From the NCBI GenBank assembly GCA_947374705.1, contig CANCDA010000002.1:1-36365 (forward strand): DNA of 36,365 nt. The letters are read 5' to 3'. Positions 15,645-23,864 of the stretch are shown piece by piece. The notes under the pieces were generated by a model that ran no database searches, was not told the DNA's origin, and worked only from the letters and a program-made list of their open reading frames with translations. Numbering within the stretch: position 1 is the stretch's first letter; every line of letters begins with the position of its first letter. The position numbers were made by a program, and so were the translations under genes. This DNA comes from Comamonadaceae bacterium (GTDB lineage Bacteria > Pseudomonadota > Gammaproteobacteria > Burkholderiales > Burkholderiaceae_C).

Positions 15645-15884
15645 CTAAGCAACCAAGGTCGCAATGGCGTTGACCGAATCGATCAGACTAACTTCAAACT
15701 CCAAATTTGAAAAATCCAGGCCAAAAGCTTCTTCGAGGTACATGACCAGATTCATCATGGAAAAGGAGTCCAGCAGACCACTGATGAACAGCGAATCATC
15801 ATCCGAAAATTCGCTTTGTCCGCTGTGTCTTTGAATCGCTTCGGTGAGAAATTCACGCAGCTTTTGTTTCGCAGTGATATCCAT
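15645..15884 (-). CDS. Acyl/peptidyl carrier protein (DltC-like)
   Basis: A 79-residue acidic carrier protein. The motif GLLDSFSMM places the phosphopantetheine-attachment serine at residue 40, preceded by the usual Asp. It would carry the residue activated by the adenylation enzyme two genes upstream as a thioester. The ATG shares its A with the stop of the MBOAT-like gene (TAATG), so translation is coupled. A hand count of 220 bases (15661-15880) gives about 44 percent GC, against about 67 percent in a sampled line of the neighbouring EutA-like gene, suggesting a different origin. It could also be an acyl carrier, but its partners favour an aminoacyl carrier. Confidence 0.88.
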   Translation of the reverse strand: MDITAKQKLREFLTEAIQRHSGQSEFSDDDSLFISGLLDSFSMMNLVMYLEEAFGLDFSNLEFEVSLIDSVNAIATLVA

Positions 15885-17359
15885 TAGAAAACTCCAAATA
15901 GGCTCGCCAAAAATCGACCTCGTTCGCTAAGCGTGTGCTTGCGTGACTCGTCACCGAACACATGAAGGCCAACCACAAACGACCACACAAATAAAAATGA
16001 GTACGCGCGCCCAAACGGCGTTGACGGCGGGCGAATGCCCCTATTGGCTCGCACCTGCGATAGACCGATGCCCGTGGCCAACACCACGCAATAAAAGGCG
16101 TAACTGGTAAAGGTCTCAAGCGCATTGGCCAGCCCCAGGGTTGCCACAAGCCGGATCTCGTAAAAAAAATGCCAGATGGCGTTGCCCACGCCTGCGGCCA
16201 TGAAGGTCGCAAAGAACATCCTCAAGCGCGGATGACGCCGAAACACCGTGAAAAATGTGGGCATGAAAAATAAATCAACCAAAAGCTCTTTGAAGTAATA
16301 GTGAAAGCGGTTGAAGTAGTCCATCAGCGTGCGGGATTGAAGTGGACGCCAGGAACCTCGGGGCAATCTGTAACCGGCCAACCGGGCAATGCCGATGAAC
16401 AGGGCGGCCCACAGGGCGATATTGAGCGAGTACGTCGTCACCTCCAAAATGAGGGCGAGCCAAGCGCTTGCAATCGGGTGCGCGTGACCCTTCAAAAAAG
16501 CATCAATAGCCTCTTGCAGACTGGGTATTTTCAGCAGGTGCTCAGCGGCCCATTCCAGGGCGGTCTTCATGCCGAAAAGGAGGTTGGACCAAACGAGCAG
16601 TTTGATGGCTTTGAGCTGGGTGATGCTCAAGTCCCTGGGCGTTTTTGATAAGAACTTGTGTAGAAACGCAGCCCCTTTACCAAACGGCAAGTAGGCAGGA
16701 CTCCAAAACGGGCGCAGCAGGGCCATTTGCAGCAGTGGCGGGCTGGGTTGCCGCGAGCGCTGATCCATGATGGCGAAAGGTAAAAACCAGACATAAGGGG
16801 TCAATACCACCAACAGCGACCACAGCACGACGCGCATCAGACCGTGGGTGACAGAGGCGGTGCTTAGTCCGCACAATACAACCTCCACAAGCAGGAGTGT
16901 CACCAAAGGTCGCCGGGCGAGAAAAGACTGGGGATTTTGGCGCGTCACGCAGAGTGCAATCCATGAGCCGAACATGACGATCAGCAGGGACGTGCTGGCC
17001 AACAGGGTGGCTGACCAGTTCGCCCCATTTTCCTGCTGAATGACGACGCCGATATCGGTCAGGATGTGATTTTGAGACAAGCTCATTTCCAAAAATGCTG
17101 CCACCCAGGTCGCAGTCCACAGGATGGGCGCACGAAGGTTCGGCAGACGGGCCGCCGCCATGGCGGCACTGACGACCCAAACGGATTCCCACCAGGGGAA
17201 AAGCGTGGCAGCGGCCATCACAGCGGCTACCCCCATCAGCAGCTTGCCTGTTGCAGTTTGCGCCACGCGGATGACCGCATCACGCTCATCGATGGCGAAC
17301 CATGTGCGCAGCCGACCTTGAGGAGCAGAGCTGACCGTGCTTGGTGTTGGCACGGTCAT
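15884..17359 (-). CDS. MBOAT-like membrane O-acyltransferase (DltB-like)
   Basis: A 491-residue polytopic membrane protein with about ten or more hydrophobic segments. Its C-terminal half has DYFNRFHYYFKELLVDLFF (347-365), resembling the conserved W-N-R-x-H-x-S/x-F-x-x-W-x-R-D block of MBOAT enzymes. About 30 residues later NAIWH puts a histidine at 397 in the position of the catalytic His. MBOAT proteins such as DltB transfer acyl or aminoacyl groups from a carrier protein across the membrane. The assignment rests on these motifs and on tight coupling with both neighbours (ATGA overlap upstream, TAATG downstream). The DltB match is not strong enough to name a substrate. Confidence 0.65.
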   Translation of the reverse strand: MTVPTPSTVSSAPQGRLRTWFAIDERDAVIRVAQTATGKLLMGVAAVMAAATLFPWWESVWVVSAAMAAARLPNLRAPILWTATWVAAFLEMSLSQNHILTDIGVVIQQENGANWSATLLASTSLLIVMFGSWIALCVTRQNPQSFLARRPLVTLLLVEVVLCGLSTASVTHGLMRVVLWSLLVVLTPYVWFLPFAIMDQRSRQPSPPLLQMALLRPFWSPAYLPFGKGAAFLHKFLSKTPRDLSITQLKAIKLLVWSNLLFGMKTALEWAAEHLLKIPSLQEAIDAFLKGHAHPIASAWLALILEVTTYSLNIALWAALFIGIARLAGYRLPRGSWRPLQSRTLMDYFNRFHYYFKELLVDLFFMPTFFTVFRRHPRLRMFFATFMAAGVGNAIWHFFYEIRLVATLGLANALETFTSYAFYCVVLATGIGLSQVRANRGIRPPSTPFGRAYSFLFVWSFVVGLHVFGDESRKHTLSERGRFLASLFGVF

Positions 17360-18954
17360 GGGGCTTGCGTGTCGAGCAACTGCCGCAGCGCTTTGCGGTC
17401 AATCTTGCCGTTGGCGCTCAGGGGCAGCTTGTCCAACGCAATGATGCGACTGGGCAGCATGTAAGGGGGAAGACGCGATTTCAGCGCTTCAAGCGTTCCC
17501 AGCGCATCAATGGACTCGGCATGGACAAAACTGACGATGCCGCGCGCCATGCCATCGGCCACAGGCCAAGCCACCGAGCCGACGAGGTCTGAGCCGCACA
17601 CCATGCGCAGGTGCGCGTCGATTTCCTCCAGCTCAACGCGATAGCCCATCACCTTGACCTGGTTGTCGATCCGGCCCAGGCAATGAAAGCGGCCGAGCTC
17701 ATCGCACAGGGCCAGGTCGCCTGTGCGGTACCAGCGCCGCCCCTCCAGCAGGGGGAAGCGCGCTGTCGTCAAGACAGGCGCACCGAGATAGCCCTCAGCC
17801 AGCTGAGCGCCCGCGATCAGCAGTTCACCGGGCGTATTGCGGGCGACAGGTTGGTCGTTGTCATCCACGACTTGAGCGTCGCTGCCAGGCAGTGGCATGC
17901 CAATTGAAATTGCGTCGCGTCCCGGCGTCAGGGCCAAGGGGTTGGAGACGGTTTGGTACAGGCAGAAGACCGTCGCCTCAGTGGGGCCGTACAGGTTAAA
18001 GATGAGGCTGTTGGGTGCCGCGCTTTGCCAAGCCGTGACGGTGCTCGCGGGCAATGGCTCGCCACCGAAAACAGTGAGGCGTAGTGTGGCCAGACTGCCC
18101 GGACTCAGGACTTTCAGCTGACGCAACATGCCGGCCAATGAGGGGACGGAATTCCAAACCGTGAGCTCTGAATACTTGACGAATTTGACGGCATTCATCA
18201 CAGTGGTTGCGGGCAAGATGTGCAAAGCCGCCCCGGCCTCCCAGGTTGAGAACATGTTGTGCACTGAAAAATCGAAGCTGAGTTCGCAGGTTTCCAAAGC
18301 GCGGTCACTGGCCTGCAAGCCAAGCTGCTGGCAGATCATGGTCACGTAATGCCGGGCGGCGCCTGCGCAAATCATCACCCCCTTTGGGATACCCGTGGTG
18401 CCGGAGGTGAAGATGATGTAGGCCGTGTCAGACGCCGTCACCATGGCCGGTGCCGACAGCGTCACTGGGGAAAGTTCCGTGAGTTGGATCAGTGGCTGCT
18501 CAGGATTCTCCCAAGCCGTCAAGGGTGGCCGTCCGACATGAAGCACCAGCGGCGGGCAAGCTGTGAGTAAGCGACCGGTCAGCAATTTCAGACCTTCATC
18601 GTCAGTGATGATGGCAGACAGGTCGCACTGTTCCAGCAGGCTCAGCATGCGGTCTTGCGGCTGTTTCAGGGCGATGGGCACATAGGTGGCCCCAGCCCAG
18701 CACGCCCCCAGCAAAGCCACACAGGCATCGACGCCCCGGGACGCCAGAATGCCAACGCGCGGCACTTGTCCTTCCCGGCGCGGCCAGTCAGGGCTGTCCA
18801 TCAAGCACGATGCCAAACCTGCCGCTCGCTGAGCGAACTCGCCGTAACTCAGGGTTTGGCCTTGGCTTGCAATCGCTGTGGTTTGTGGACTGTTCAGAGC
18901 GTGTTGATAGATGGCTGATGCCAGATTGAAATTTTCAAGCGCAATGGTTTTCAA
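17356..18954 (-). CDS. Amino-acid adenylation enzyme (DltA/NRPS A-domain-like)
   Basis: A stand-alone adenylation enzyme of 532 residues that activates a carboxylic acid with ATP and loads it onto a carrier protein. Core motifs are complete: A3 FTSGTTGIPKG (182-192), A5 YGPTEAT (322-328), A7 YRTGD (409-413), A8 GRIDNQVKVMGYRVE (427-441) and A10 LSANGKIDRKAL with catalytic Lys517. Asp228 in FDFSVHNMF corresponds to the aspartate that holds the alpha-amino group in amino-acid-activating domains, so the substrate is probably an alpha-amino acid. The ATG has AGGGA 6 bases upstream. The gene lies 54 bases after the protease gene and is coupled to the MBOAT-like gene. Confidence 0.92.
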   Translation of the reverse strand: MKTIALENFNLASAIYQHALNSPQTTAIASQGQTLSYGEFAQRAAGLASCLMDSPDWPRREGQVPRVGILASRGVDACVALLGACWAGATYVPIALKQPQDRMLSLLEQCDLSAIITDDEGLKLLTGRLLTACPPLVLHVGRPPLTAWENPEQPLIQLTELSPVTLSAPAMVTASDTAYIIFTSGTTGIPKGVMICAGAARHYVTMICQQLGLQASDRALETCELSFDFSVHNMFSTWEAGAALHILPATTVMNAVKFVKYSELTVWNSVPSLAGMLRQLKVLSPGSLATLRLTVFGGEPLPASTVTAWQSAAPNSLIFNLYGPTEATVFCLYQTVSNPLALTPGRDAISIGMPLPGSDAQVVDDNDQPVARNTPGELLIAGAQLAEGYLGAPVLTTARFPLLEGRRWYRTGDLALCDELGRFHCLGRIDNQVKVMGYRVELEEIDAHLRMVCGSDLVGSVAWPVADGMARGIVSFVHAESIDALGTLEALKSRLPPYMLPSRIIALDKLPLSANGKIDRKALRQLLDTQAP

Positions 18955-19008
18955 TGAGCAGTCCCTGAGATTTTTTTGTATCCGCGCGTCGCATGGTTGA
19001 GCGCAGGG

Positions 19009-20154
19009 CTACTGGGGTGCTTGTCGCGGTTTGGGTCGCAAACCCGGTGTCACGTCCAACGTCACAGAAGTGTCTTGCCGTTGCAGCGCAAATTTGGCGG
19101 CACTACCGGGGGGCAGAGCGGCCACGCCGGAGAGCAGTTCGGAGACGTTGTGCACGGCCTTGCCCGACACAGAGGTCACCACATCTCCCGGACGTATGCC
19201 CGCAGCCGCAGCCGGGCCGTTTTGCAGCACGCCGGTGATGATGACGCCTTGCGTGTCGGGCTTGACGCCAAAGGTTTGCGCCAACTCGGGCGTCAGTTCA
19301 TTGGGCTCCACGCCGATCCAGCCGCGCGTGACGCGACCCTCTTTAACAATGCTCTCCAGCACCTGCTTAGCAGTGGACACGGGGATGGCAAAGCCAATGC
19401 CCATGCTGCCCCCGGAGCGGGAGTAGATGGCGGTGTTGATGCCTTGCAGATGGCCGTTGCTGTCCACCAGCGCACCGCCTGAGTTGCCGGGGTTGATAGC
19501 AGCGTCGGTCTGGATGAAGTTCTCAAAGGTGTTGATGCCGAGCTGGTTGCGTCCCAACGCGCTGACGATGCCGCTGGTGACGGTTTGCCCGACGCCAAAG
19601 GGGTTGCCAATGGCCAGCACTTGATCGCCCACTTGGAGCGTCTCTGAATGGCCCAGCACGATGACGGGGAGTTGGTCGAGTTCAATCTTCAACACGGCCA
19701 GGTCGCTGTCGGGGTCGGTGCCAATCACCTTGGCGCGGGCGTGGCGGCTGTCGTTGAGGATGACCTCGATCTCGTCTGCCCCCTCCACCACATGGTTATT
19801 GGTGAGCACGTAGCCGCTGGCGCTGACGATGACGCCACTGCCCAGGCCCACTTGGGGGTCGTTGCGCTGGTCACCAAAGAAGAAGCGGAACCAGGGGTCG
19901 TTGGCATTGGGGTTTTTGCGCGCGGCCTTGCTGGTGTTGATGCTCACCACGGCAGAGGATGCTTTTTGCGCTGCGGCGCGCAGGCTGCCGGGCGGTGGTG
20001 CGGCGCTGGGTTCATGGGGGGCCTGAATCAAGGCCACGGCCCCAGACATCGATGGGGACTTGCCCAGCCACTCGGGCTTGAGCGTGCCGACCACAAAATA
20101 CGCCGCCAGCAGCACGGTGACGGATTGGGAGAAGAGGAGCCAGAATCGTTTCAT
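19009..20154 (-). CDS. Membrane-anchored trypsin-like serine protease with one PDZ domain (DegS/AlgW type)
   Basis: Periplasmic quality-control protease of the HtrA family, 381 residues. A single N-terminal hydrophobic segment (about residues 7-24) looks like an anchor. The catalytic triad is H121 in TNNHVVEG, D151 in DSDLAVLK and S225 in GNSGGALV. One PDZ domain covers about residues 275-370. One PDZ plus the anchor fits DegS/AlgW, which cleave anti-sigma factors of the sigma-E type, rather than DegP with two PDZ domains. The start at 20154 (MKRFWLL) was chosen over an upstream in-frame start at 20262, which would enter the divergent Nif3-family gene. A role in sigma-E signalling is inferred from architecture only. 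Confidence 0.93.
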   Translation of the reverse strand: MKRFWLLFSQSVTVLLAAYFVVGTLKPEWLGKSPSMSGAVALIQAPHEPSAAPPPGSLRAAAQKASSAVVSINTSKAARKNPNANDPWFRFFFGDQRNDPQVGLGSGVIVSASGYVLTNNHVVEGADEIEVILNDSRHARAKVIGTDPDSDLAVLKIELDQLPVIVLGHSETLQVGDQVLAIGNPFGVGQTVTSGIVSALGRNQLGINTFENFIQTDAAINPGNSGGALVDSNGHLQGINTAIYSRSGGSMGIGFAIPVSTAKQVLESIVKEGRVTRGWIGVEPNELTPELAQTFGVKPDTQGVIITGVLQNGPAAAAGIRPGDVVTSVSGKAVHNVSELLSGVAALPPGSAAKFALQRQDTSVTLDVTPGLRPKPRQAPQ

Positions 20155-20222
20155 GTTTGAAATTGTAGAGCGGCAAGACCGCACAGACAGCCCACAGCCC
20201 CCGACTGACCGACAATTAGCCC

Positions 20223-20990
20223 ATGATTGACCGCCAACACCTTCTTCAAACCTTTGACGCACTGCTACAGCCCGAGCGTTTCCGTGACTATGGCCCCAAC
20301 GGCTTGCAGGTGGAGGGCGCAGCGCGTGTCAGCAAAATCGTCTCAGGTGTGACGGCCAGCCGCGCGTTGATTGAGGCCGCGATTGCCGCGCAGGCCGATG
20401 CAATTTTTGTACACCACGGCCTGTTTTGGCGTGGGCAGGACGGGCGCGTTACCGGCTGGATGAAGCAGCGCCTGGCCCTGCTGCTGGCGTATGACATCAA
20501 CCTGTTTGCCTATCACCTGCCGCTCGATGCGCACCCGGAGCTGGGCAATAACGCGCAACTGGGTTTGAAGCTGGGTCTGCGCGCGAGTGCCCGGTTTGGC
20601 GAACAAGATTTGGGGTTTATCGGTGCGCGCACCGAAACTCAGGGGCCGGTGGGGTTTGCCAGCGCCCAAGCGCTGGCAACGCACGTTGAACAAGCTTTGA
20701 ATCGGCCTGTAACTCTCATCAATCATGCGCAAACAGCTATCAAAAAAATAGCATGGTGCACCGGTGGTGCACAAAATTATTTTGAGGCCGCCATCGCTGC
20801 CGGGGCTGACGCTTTCATCACCGGTGAAATCTCCGAGCCCCAGGCGCACCTGGCGCGTGAATGTGGCGTGGCCTTCATCGCTTGCGGCCACCATGCCAGC
20901 GAGCGCTATGGCGCGCCCGCAATGGCCGCGCACGTGGCAGCGCAGCTGGGGCTGGCGCATGAGTTCATTGAGATTGACAACCCGGCCTGA
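20223..20990 (+). CDS. Nif3/YbgI-family dinuclear metal protein
   Basis: A 255-residue protein close to E. coli YbgI in length and sequence: YGPNGLQVEG near the N-terminus, the metal-binding HHG (H64, H65), HLPLDAHPELGNNAQL, AWCTGG and CGHHASERYG near the C-terminus. Family members form hexameric rings with a two-metal site. They are often labelled GTP cyclohydrolase 1 type 2, but the physiological role is not settled. The gene diverges from the protease gene (68 bases between starts), and pdxA follows 7 bases after its stop, so both are likely co-transcribed. It contains a small GCTAT/ATAGC palindrome. Confidence 0.93.
   Translation: MIDRQHLLQTFDALLQPERFRDYGPNGLQVEGAARVSKIVSGVTASRALIEAAIAAQADAIFVHHGLFWRGQDGRVTGWMKQRLALLLAYDINLFAYHLPLDAHPELGNNAQLGLKLGLRASARFGEQDLGFIGARTETQGPVGFASAQALATHVEQALNRPVTLINHAQTAIKKIAWCTGGAQNYFEAAIAAGADAFITGEISEPQAHLARECGVAFIACGHHASERYGAPAMAAHVAAQLGLAHEFIEIDNPA
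20736..20752. repeat. Intragenic GCTAT-N7-ATAGC palindrome
   Basis: Five-base arms GCTAT (20736-20740) and ATAGC (20748-20752) flank an A-rich spacer inside the Nif3-family gene. From memory, closely similar AT-rich palindromes recur in Comamonadaceae genomes. Here it is translated in frame and changes no conserved residue. Confidence 0.5.
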
Positions 20991-20997
20991 GTTCAAT

Positions 20998-22050
20998 ATG
21001 CCAAGCGCCCACCCAAAACCCATAGCCATCACCCTGGGCGACGCCGCAGGCATTGGCCCGGAAATCATTGCCAAAGCGTTTCGCGATGCGCCTGAGCTGA
21101 CCCAGGGCTGCTTTGTGGTGGGGGAAGTGAGCACGCTGCGGCGCGCCACGCAATTGATTCAGCGAGCGGGTGAGATGGCGTTGCCGCTGGTCTGGATCGA
21201 GCGTGCTGATGAGGCCTTGGCTGTACCTCCGAACTGCATGCCTGTGCTCTCAATGCATGCGCTTGCCACGCCCGTACCCTATGGACACATCAGCGCGCAA
21301 GCCGGTGAGTTGGCGGGGCGCTGCGTGGTCTGGGCGGCACAGGCCGCGCTGCGCGGCGAGATTGCCGCGCTGGTGACTGCACCGTTGCACAAAGAGGCCT
21401 TGGCGGCGGCGGGGCCGCCTTTCAACGCGTTCCCCGGCCACACCGAGTTGCTGCAGGCCTTGGCGGCTGATCATGTGGGCCAACCAGTGGCCGAGCTGCC
21501 GGTGCGCATGATGCTGGCCAACGATGAGCTGCGCACCGTGCTGGTGAGCATTCACATGTCATTGCGACAGGCGATTGAGGCGGTAACGTTTGACCAAGTG
21601 CTGCAAACCTTGCGCATCACGCACGATGCGCTCAAGGCTGTGCTGGGTCGCGCACCCCGCATGGGCGTGGCGGGCTTGAATCCGCACGCGGGCGAAGGGG
21701 GTTTGTTTGGTCGCGAAGAAATCGACATCATCACCCCGGCCATCGAGGTGGCACGTCAACAGGGCATGATTGTGAGCGGCCCGTGGGCACCCGACACGGT
21801 GTTCATGCGGGCGCGCGCTAGGCAGGGCGTGCCGGGTGAGTTTGATGTGGTGGTGGCGATGTACCACGACCAAGGCCTGATCCCGGTGAAATACCTGGGG
21901 GTGGAGAAAGGCGTTAACGTCACGCTGGGTTTGCCGCTGGTGAGGACTAGCCCGGACCACGGCACAGCGTTTGATATTGCCGGCAAAGGCGTGGCCGATG
22001 CCGCTAGCTTGATTGAGGCGATCCGCATGGCGCGCCAGCTTAGTCGCTGA
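20998..22050 (+). CDS. pdxA: 4-hydroxythreonine-4-phosphate dehydrogenase PdxA
   Basis: NAD-dependent enzyme of pyridoxal-5'-phosphate synthesis that oxidises 4-phosphohydroxy-L-threonine, 350 residues and full length. Family motifs include ITLGDAAGIGPEI at the N-terminus, TAPLHKEAL, GHTELL, and the metal-binding histidines in VSIHMS, NPHAGEGG and MYHDQG. The ATG at 20998 starts at the expected family N-terminus. The same frame stays open upstream to 20764, but that part overlaps the Nif3-family gene in another frame and gives no sensible protein. A PdxA2-type role on threonate phosphates is possible in principle, but no sugar-acid kinase gene is adjacent. Confidence 0.95.
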   Translation: MPSAHPKPIAITLGDAAGIGPEIIAKAFRDAPELTQGCFVVGEVSTLRRATQLIQRAGEMALPLVWIERADEALAVPPNCMPVLSMHALATPVPYGHISAQAGELAGRCVVWAAQAALRGEIAALVTAPLHKEALAAAGPPFNAFPGHTELLQALAADHVGQPVAELPVRMMLANDELRTVLVSIHMSLRQAIEAVTFDQVLQTLRITHDALKAVLGRAPRMGVAGLNPHAGEGGLFGREEIDIITPAIEVARQQGMIVSGPWAPDTVFMRARARQGVPGEFDVVVAMYHDQGLIPVKYLGVEKGVNVTLGLPLVRTSPDHGTAFDIAGKGVADAASLIEAIRMARQLSR

Positions 22051-22072
22051 CGCGCCGGGTCAAGGCACTGGT

Positions 22073-22501
22073 TTATTTCTTCAGGCTGTCGCGGATCTCG
22101 CGCAGCAGCACCACGTCTTCGGGTGTCACGGACTCAGCGGCAGGTGCGGCGACCTCAGCGGACTTCATGCGGTTGATCTGCTTGATCATCAGGAAAATGA
22201 TGAAAGCCAGAATCGCAAAGTTGACCGCCACGGTGATGAAGCTGCCGTAGGCCATGACGGGCACACCGGCTTTTTTCAAGGCGTCCAGCGTCGTGCCCGT
22301 GCCTGGGGGAATACTGCCCAGCACCAGAAACAGATTGGAGAAATCGAGCTTGCCGATGACGGCCCCCACGACGGGCATGATCAGGTCGCCCACGACGGAA
22401 TCGACGATCTTGCCGAACGCGCCACCAATAATCACGCCCACGGCGAGATCGACCACATTACCCTTGACGGCAAACTCTTTGAACTCTTGCAGCATACCCA
22501 T
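22073..22501 (-). CDS. mscL: Large-conductance mechanosensitive channel MscL
   Basis: Inner-membrane pressure-release channel, 142 residues (E. coli 136). The N-terminus MLQEFKEFAVKGNVVDLAVG matches the family amphipathic helix and first membrane segment; the second segment is around ITVAVNFAILAFIIFLMIK, and the C-terminal helix ends LLREIRDSLKK. The start at 22501 is chosen because GGAG lies 9 bases upstream and the protein then begins MGMLQEF. It is convergent with pdxA (22 bases apart) and divergent from ispB. Confidence 0.97.
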   Translation of the reverse strand: MGMLQEFKEFAVKGNVVDLAVGVIIGGAFGKIVDSVVGDLIMPVVGAVIGKLDFSNLFLVLGSIPPGTGTTLDALKKAGVPVMAYGSFITVAVNFAILAFIIFLMIKQINRMKSAEVAAPAAESVTPEDVVLLREIRDSLKK

Positions 22502-22604
22502 GTTGAAGCTCTCCAATTCGGTTGATGAAGCCGCGAGTATCACCCAAGCAGCGTCACTCTCCCAAGGATGTCGCTGCTGGCGTGGGATGGGACGGGTGGT
22601 TTTC

Positions 22605-22610
22605 TATAAT
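22605..22610 (+). promoter_or_regulatory. Possible -10 box (TATAAT) for ispB
   Basis: A perfect TATAAT lies at the extreme 5' end of the ispB reading frame. No convincing -35 is found 16-18 bases upstream. If it is used, transcription starts near 22617, after the TTG at 22610, which would favour the GTG at 22646 as the start of translation. Confidence 0.3.
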
Positions 22611-23623
22611 TGAGTGACTTACTACCGGCTTATGGCCTCGCTCCTGTGACCGCTTTCCCACCCACAAACCCACTCGCCCTGATTGCTGATGACATGCGCG
22701 AGGTGGATCGTGTCATTGCGCAGCGCCTGGATTCGGGCGTGCCGCTGGTGGCCCAAGTGTCGCGCTACATCATCTCAGCCGGTGGCAAGCGCCTGCGCCC
22801 TGCCCTGTTGTTGCTGGCTTGCGGGGCCTTGGGCTACAAGGGCGAGCAACGCTACAACCTGGCGGCCGTGGTGGAGTTCATCCACACCGCCACACTGCTG
22901 CACGACGATGTGGTGGATGACTCGGCCCTGCGCCGGGGCAATGCGACGGCCAATGAGACCTTTGGCAATCCGGCCAGTGTGCTGGTGGGCGACTTCCTGT
23001 ACTCACGCGCCTTCCAAATGATGGTGGACGCGCAAAACATGCGCATCATGCAGGTGCTGGCCGACGCCACCAACGTCATCGCCGAGGGCGAGGTGTTGCA
23101 ATTGATGAACATGCACAACGCAAGCTTGGACGAGGCCGGCTACCTGCAAGTCATCCGCTCCAAAACCGCCAAACTGTTTGAGGCCAGCGCCCGTGTGGGG
23201 GCGATTTTGGCGGGGGGTGATGCAGAGATGGAAGAGGCCTGTGCCAATTACGGCAATGCCCTGGGCACGGCTTTCCAAGTCATTGACGATGTGCTGGATT
23301 ACGACGGTGACGCCGCCGTGATGGGCAAGAGCTTGGGCGATGATTTGCGCGAAGGCAAGGCCACTTTGCCCTTGATCGCTGCCATGCAGCGCGGCACGCA
23401 GGCCGAGCGCGCGTTGATCCAAAGTGCCATTGAAAACGGCTCGGTCACTGAGTTGGAGGCGGTGATTCGCATCGTGCGCCAGACTGGCTCGCTCGACGTG
23501 GCGCGTCACGCCGCAGCGCTAGAGGCCGAGCGCGCCATGGCCCAAGCCAGGCGACTTCCGGCGGGTGTTTATGTGAACAGTTTGCTACAATTGGCCGCAC
23601 TTTCATTGGGTCGCCAGACTTGA
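22610..23623 (+). CDS. ispB: Polyprenyl diphosphate synthase (octaprenyl type)
   Basis: Trans-prenyltransferase that makes the long isoprenoid side chain of ubiquinone, up to 337 residues. It has the first Asp-rich motif in LLHDDVVDDSALRRG, the substrate motif GGKRLRP, GEVLQL, and the second Asp-rich motif in FQVIDDVLDY, then KATLPL. The start is uncertain: the reading frame opens with TTG at 22610, next to a TATAAT, while GTG at 22646 is an alternative that still keeps the conserved domain, which begins near LALIADDMREVD. No clear ribosome-binding site supports either. The gene is followed by tRNA-Pro. Confidence 0.93.
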   Translation: MSDLLPAYGLAPVTAFPPTNPLALIADDMREVDRVIAQRLDSGVPLVAQVSRYIISAGGKRLRPALLLLACGALGYKGEQRYNLAAVVEFIHTATLLHDDVVDDSALRRGNATANETFGNPASVLVGDFLYSRAFQMMVDAQNMRIMQVLADATNVIAEGEVLQLMNMHNASLDEAGYLQVIRSKTAKLFEASARVGAILAGGDAEMEEACANYGNALGTAFQVIDDVLDYDGDAAVMGKSLGDDLREGKATLPLIAAMQRGTQAERALIQSAIENGSVTELEAVIRIVRQTGSLDVARHAAALEAERAMAQARRLPAGVYVNSLLQLAALSLGRQT

Positions 23624-23646
23624 TGTTCGACGTCAAAAGTACACAT

Positions 23647-23723
<77 letters not shown>

Positions 23724-23864
23724 ATCAATTTCTCACCCATCCCTTGGCCTTTGTTGCATGGCAACGTCTGCTTTCAATTGGCCGGAGCGGTTTCGATTTA
23801 CACCGATCCGGCAATCGGCGAAGATTGCGCCACCGTTCCCTAGCACTCCACCTACACTCAGCCC

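Noticed and set aside
20764..20997. Upstream extension of the pdxA frame
   Set aside because: It lies inside the Nif3-family gene in another frame; PdxA similarity begins at the ATG at 20998.
23740..23790. Sigma-54 promoter before pilB
   Set aside because: GG and GC pairs are found, but their spacing is 8 rather than 10 bases in both candidates.
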